Of a DNA stretch of 64,000 bases, positions 61,701 through 64,000 are shown in pieces. The stretch lies in assembly GCF_047807365.1 (NCBI RefSeq), contig NZ_JBLOUI010000007.1:4963-68962 (forward strand), given 5' to 3'. The notes below the pieces were generated by a model. The model was given only the letters and a program-made list of their open reading frames with translations, had not been told where the DNA came from and searched no databases. The translations under genes were made by a program, and so were the position numbers. Every line of letters starts with the position of its first letter. Position 1 is the stretch's first letter. The DNA comes from Peptacetobacter sp900539645 (GTDB lineage Bacteria > Bacillota > Clostridia > Peptostreptococcales > Peptostreptococcaceae).

Positions 61701-63398
61701 ATGGCGAAGTATAATGCAGGTACATACACTGGAAAAGGATACGGTGTAAAAGGTAAGGTTGTTGTTGAAGTAACATTTTCTGAAAGTGAAATAACAGATA
61801 TTAATATTGTTAAACACAAAGAAATTTATGGACAGGCATATGGTCTTGAAAGTTCACCTTTTGAACATTGGGTTCCAAAGATAATAGAATATCAGTCTTT
61901 AGCTGTACCAATGGTTGTAGGTGCTGAAGTTGTTTGTAAAGCTATAGCTAAAGCAGTTGCATCTTGTGTTGAACAGGCAGGTGGAGATGTTGAAGAGTTA
62001 AAGAATAAAGCAGTTCCAGTTCCACCTAAAAAGGAAGATAGAACAATAGAAACTGATTTTGTAGTATTTGGATCTGGTATAGCAGGTCTTTCAGCAGCTG
62101 TAGAAGCTAAGTATTGTGGAGCTGATGTAGTTCTTGTTGAAAAACAGGGAGTAATTGGTGGTTCTTCTGCAATATGTGGTGGTAAGATAATGGGTGCTGG
62201 TACAAGAACTCAGATAGAAAGAGGTATATTAGATACACCTCAGATGCAGTTTGATTTTTTAAAGAAAGCTGCGGGAACTTTCTTAGATGATGATAAGATA
62301 AATTACTTCTGCTACCATGCAGCAGAAAATATACATTGGTTAGAAGAACAGGGATTTGAAGTGCAGGATGTTGAAGCGCCTCATACTTCTCAGTTACCAT
62401 GGAGAATTCATAATAGTATGGGTGGCGGTGGCCAGACTATGGGATATGGTGGAGGATTTATAGTTCCACTAAATAATAAATTCCATGAGCTTGGTGGGAC
62501 AACTCTTTTAAATACTTCTCTTACAGAGTTAATAGTAGAAGATGGCAGAGTAGTTGGAGCTAAAGCTACAGATACTTTAGATGGAAGTGTTGTTACTATA
62601 ATGGCTAAAAAAGGTGTATTTATAGGAACAGGTGGATTTGCAGCTAATAGAGAATTAGTTGAATCAAGATATCCATGGATGAAAGGCTATTATTACAATT
62701 GCCCAGAATCAAGTCAAGGAGATGGAGCTAGAGTTGCAGAAGCAATAGGTGCTAGAAATTATAAACACCCATCTTTACAGACAATGATGTTAAATGAAAG
62801 AACTGGAGTAGGTGTAAATGAAGAGCCAAGTTTAATAGTTAGTTTAGAAGGAAAACGTTTCTGTAATGAATTCCAGTTCCACAGTTTAGTTGGTTGTGCA
62901 ATGGCAAAAGCTGGTAGTGCTGGTGGATGGTATATAACTTGTGGAGAAGAAGCAGATAAATATCCTCTACTTCAATATACTTTAGGATCAAAGGAAGCAA
63001 TAAAAGCTAGTAGTATAGAAGAATTAGCAGAAAAAATAGATGTTAAAGCAGAAGTTTTAAAGGCTACTGTAGATAGATATAATTATTTATGTGATATTGG
63101 ATTTGATGAAGATTATGAAAAACCAGCAAGTGAAATGAGAGCTATAAGAGGAGATGTATATTATGCGGTATTTTTAAGACCAGCTACTTCTATAACATTT
63201 GGTGGTCTTGAAATAGATATAGCAGCGCATGTTCTTGACAACGATAAGAAAATAATACCAGGATTATATGCAGCAGGAGAAGTTGCAAACACTGGTAATT
63301 TTGGCTATGGAGTTCCTTCTTGTGGATATAGTATAGGTCATGCTCTTCATTTTGGTAGAGTTGCTGCAAGAAGTGCTTGTGGAAGAGAATTATTATAA
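61701..63398 (+). CDS. FMN-binding/FAD-dependent fumarate reductase-like flavoprotein
   Basis: A 565-residue reductase. Residues 1-95 are an FMN_bind domain (YNAGTYTGKGYGVKG and KHKEIYGQAYG), where FMN may be covalently attached. The rest is an FAD_binding_2 domain: the dinucleotide motif DFVVFGSGIAGLSAAVEAKYCGAD, GGSSAICGGKIMG, GTGGFAANRELVE and the C-terminal TFGGLEIDIAAHVLD with GLYAAGEVANTGNFGYGVPSCG. It probably reduces an unsaturated acid (fumarate, an enoate, or a urocanate-like substrate). No signal peptide is visible. GGAGGGAAAAG precedes the ATG. The substrate cannot be decided here. Confidence 0.88.
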   Translation: MAKYNAGTYTGKGYGVKGKVVVEVTFSESEITDINIVKHKEIYGQAYGLESSPFEHWVPKIIEYQSLAVPMVVGAEVVCKAIAKAVASCVEQAGGDVEELKNKAVPVPPKKEDRTIETDFVVFGSGIAGLSAAVEAKYCGADVVLVEKQGVIGGSSAICGGKIMGAGTRTQIERGILDTPQMQFDFLKKAAGTFLDDDKINYFCYHAAENIHWLEEQGFEVQDVEAPHTSQLPWRIHNSMGGGGQTMGYGGGFIVPLNNKFHELGGTTLLNTSLTELIVEDGRVVGAKATDTLDGSVVTIMAKKGVFIGTGGFAANRELVESRYPWMKGYYYNCPESSQGDGARVAEAIGARNYKHPSLQTMMLNERTGVGVNEEPSLIVSLEGKRFCNEFQFHSLVGCAMAKAGSAGGWYITCGEEADKYPLLQYTLGSKEAIKASSIEELAEKIDVKAEVLKATVDRYNYLCDIGFDEDYEKPASEMRAIRGDVYYAVFLRPATSITFGGLEIDIAAHVLDNDKKIIPGLYAAGEVANTGNFGYGVPSCGYSIGHALHFGRVAARSACGRELL

Positions 63399-63441
63399 TA
63401 AAAAAATAAGAGGTAGTTTATAAATAAATTTACTTAATTAT

Positions 63442-63484
63442 AAAAACTAGTATGAAGAAAAAATTCTTTATACTAGTTTTTTGT
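63442..63484 (+). terminator. Terminator after the flavin reductase gene
   Basis: AAAACTAGTAT and ATACTAGTTTT form an 11-bp stem with a loop of about 17 bases, followed by T residues. Confidence 0.88.
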
Positions 63485-63664
63485 TTGTCTAGGTTATAAA
63501 AATAGATATTTTTAATTATCATTATTGGTTTTATAAAATATTTATAGAAAAAAATAAAAAATTGTTATAGAAAAATATCAGCTGTAATCATTGAAATTTA
63601 CAAGATATAGAAGATTATTTTATGCTAGAAAAAAATAAAAGATAAAAAAAGTTTTAAAAAAGTG

Positions 63665-63887
63665 TTGACGTAAAATGTGAAAGCTGATATTATAATACTT
63701 GTCCTTGAGAGAGGGCAAGAAAATAAAAAACAAAACAAAACAAAAGTTTTGAATGAACTTTGAAAACTGAACAGCAGATATATTTAGTTTGAACAAATAG
63801 TTCGAACGCCATACAAACCATGCCAGATATTTTGAGATAACATCTGAGTGGATTTAAATTGAAACTTAGGTTTCAACAAACTATTTT
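63665..63887 (+). promoter_or_regulatory. rRNA operon promoter and 16S leader
   Basis: TTGACG (63665-63670) and TATTAT (63688-63693), 17 bases apart, are followed by a leader that contains GAACTTTGAAAACTGAACAG (63759-63778), the usual 16S leader element of Clostridia. A region with paired GTTTCAA/TTGAAAC segments precedes the mature 16S end and fits RNase III processing. The gap 63485-63664 is AT-rich and shows no gene. Confidence 0.85.

Positions 63888-64000
<113 letters not shown>

Overview
The window is AT-rich DNA from a low-GC, Gram-positive anaerobe of the class Clostridia, most likely family Peptostreptococcaceae. The support is: a 16S rRNA 5' end of the Clostridium cluster XI type at the right edge; a cell-wall protein with CWB2 repeats like those of Clostridioides difficile; rubrerythrin; an aksA/acn/icd-type citrate operon as in C. 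difficile; a rRNA leader typical of that family; and strong AGA/AAA/TTA codon use. The genus cannot be fixed from the window. Core genes use CAG for glutamine almost exclusively, which is unusual in such AT-rich DNA.

Layout. 1-2.6 kb: end of a beta-glucoside PTS and its phospho-beta-glucosidase. 2.7-5.1 kb: a MATE efflux pump facing a lipoprotein tyrosine phosphatase. 5.3-9.6 kb: an HscC-like Hsp70 with a DjlB/DjlC-like J-protein, followed by a small membrane gene interrupted by an in-frame TGA. 9.8-13.6 kb: an orphan protein, HAD-like phosphatase, universal stress protein, rubrerythrin and a DEAD-box helicase. 14-18.2 kb: the citrate-to-2-oxoglutarate operon (Re-type citrate synthase candidate, aconitase, isocitrate dehydrogenase). 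18.5-24 kb: nitroreductase, a PP2C-like phosphatase next to a glycosyltransferase, macrodomain ADP-ribose hydrolase and two little-known proteins. 24.1-26.4 kb: T-box plus thrS, followed by a palindromic MITE-like element. 26.7-31.3 kb: proC, mntP under a manganese riboswitch, map, and infC-rpmI-rplT behind an L20-type leader. 31.5-34.4 kb: potassium uptake pair and an rRNA methyltransferase. 34.4-41.9 kb: T-box plus pheS-pheT-zapA, a U32 peptidase-family protein and a NUDIX hydrolase.

41.96-48.67 kb holds the most interesting system: a very AT-rich cassette with CAA-biased coding that looks acquired. It encodes a secreted 45-residue peptide, a broken small membrane protein, a LytTR response regulator with an AgrC-like histidine kinase, a small membrane protein, a radical SAM/SPASM peptide maturase, an ABC exporter and three paralogous Cys-rich precursor peptides that share the leader start MKW(I/M)SE and a C-terminal Cys-x5-Cys-x5-(Cys/Asn) pattern. 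Two regulator-type direct repeats with an exact 21-bp period lie upstream of the secreted peptide and upstream of the biosynthetic operon, so the kinase/regulator pair plausibly switches on both. The first precursor is interrupted by a TGA in exactly the frame that continues into the conserved tail.

48.7-64 kb: a CvfB-like S1 protein, the N-acetylglucosamine operon (GntR regulator, nagA, nagB) with a visible operator, a CWB2 surface protein, cytidine deaminase, a YitT/YczE-like membrane protein, the polyamine regulator-potABCD operon, a GH73-like cell-wall hydrolase, an FMN/FAD fumarate reductase-like protein, and the promoter, leader and first bases of a 16S rRNA gene.
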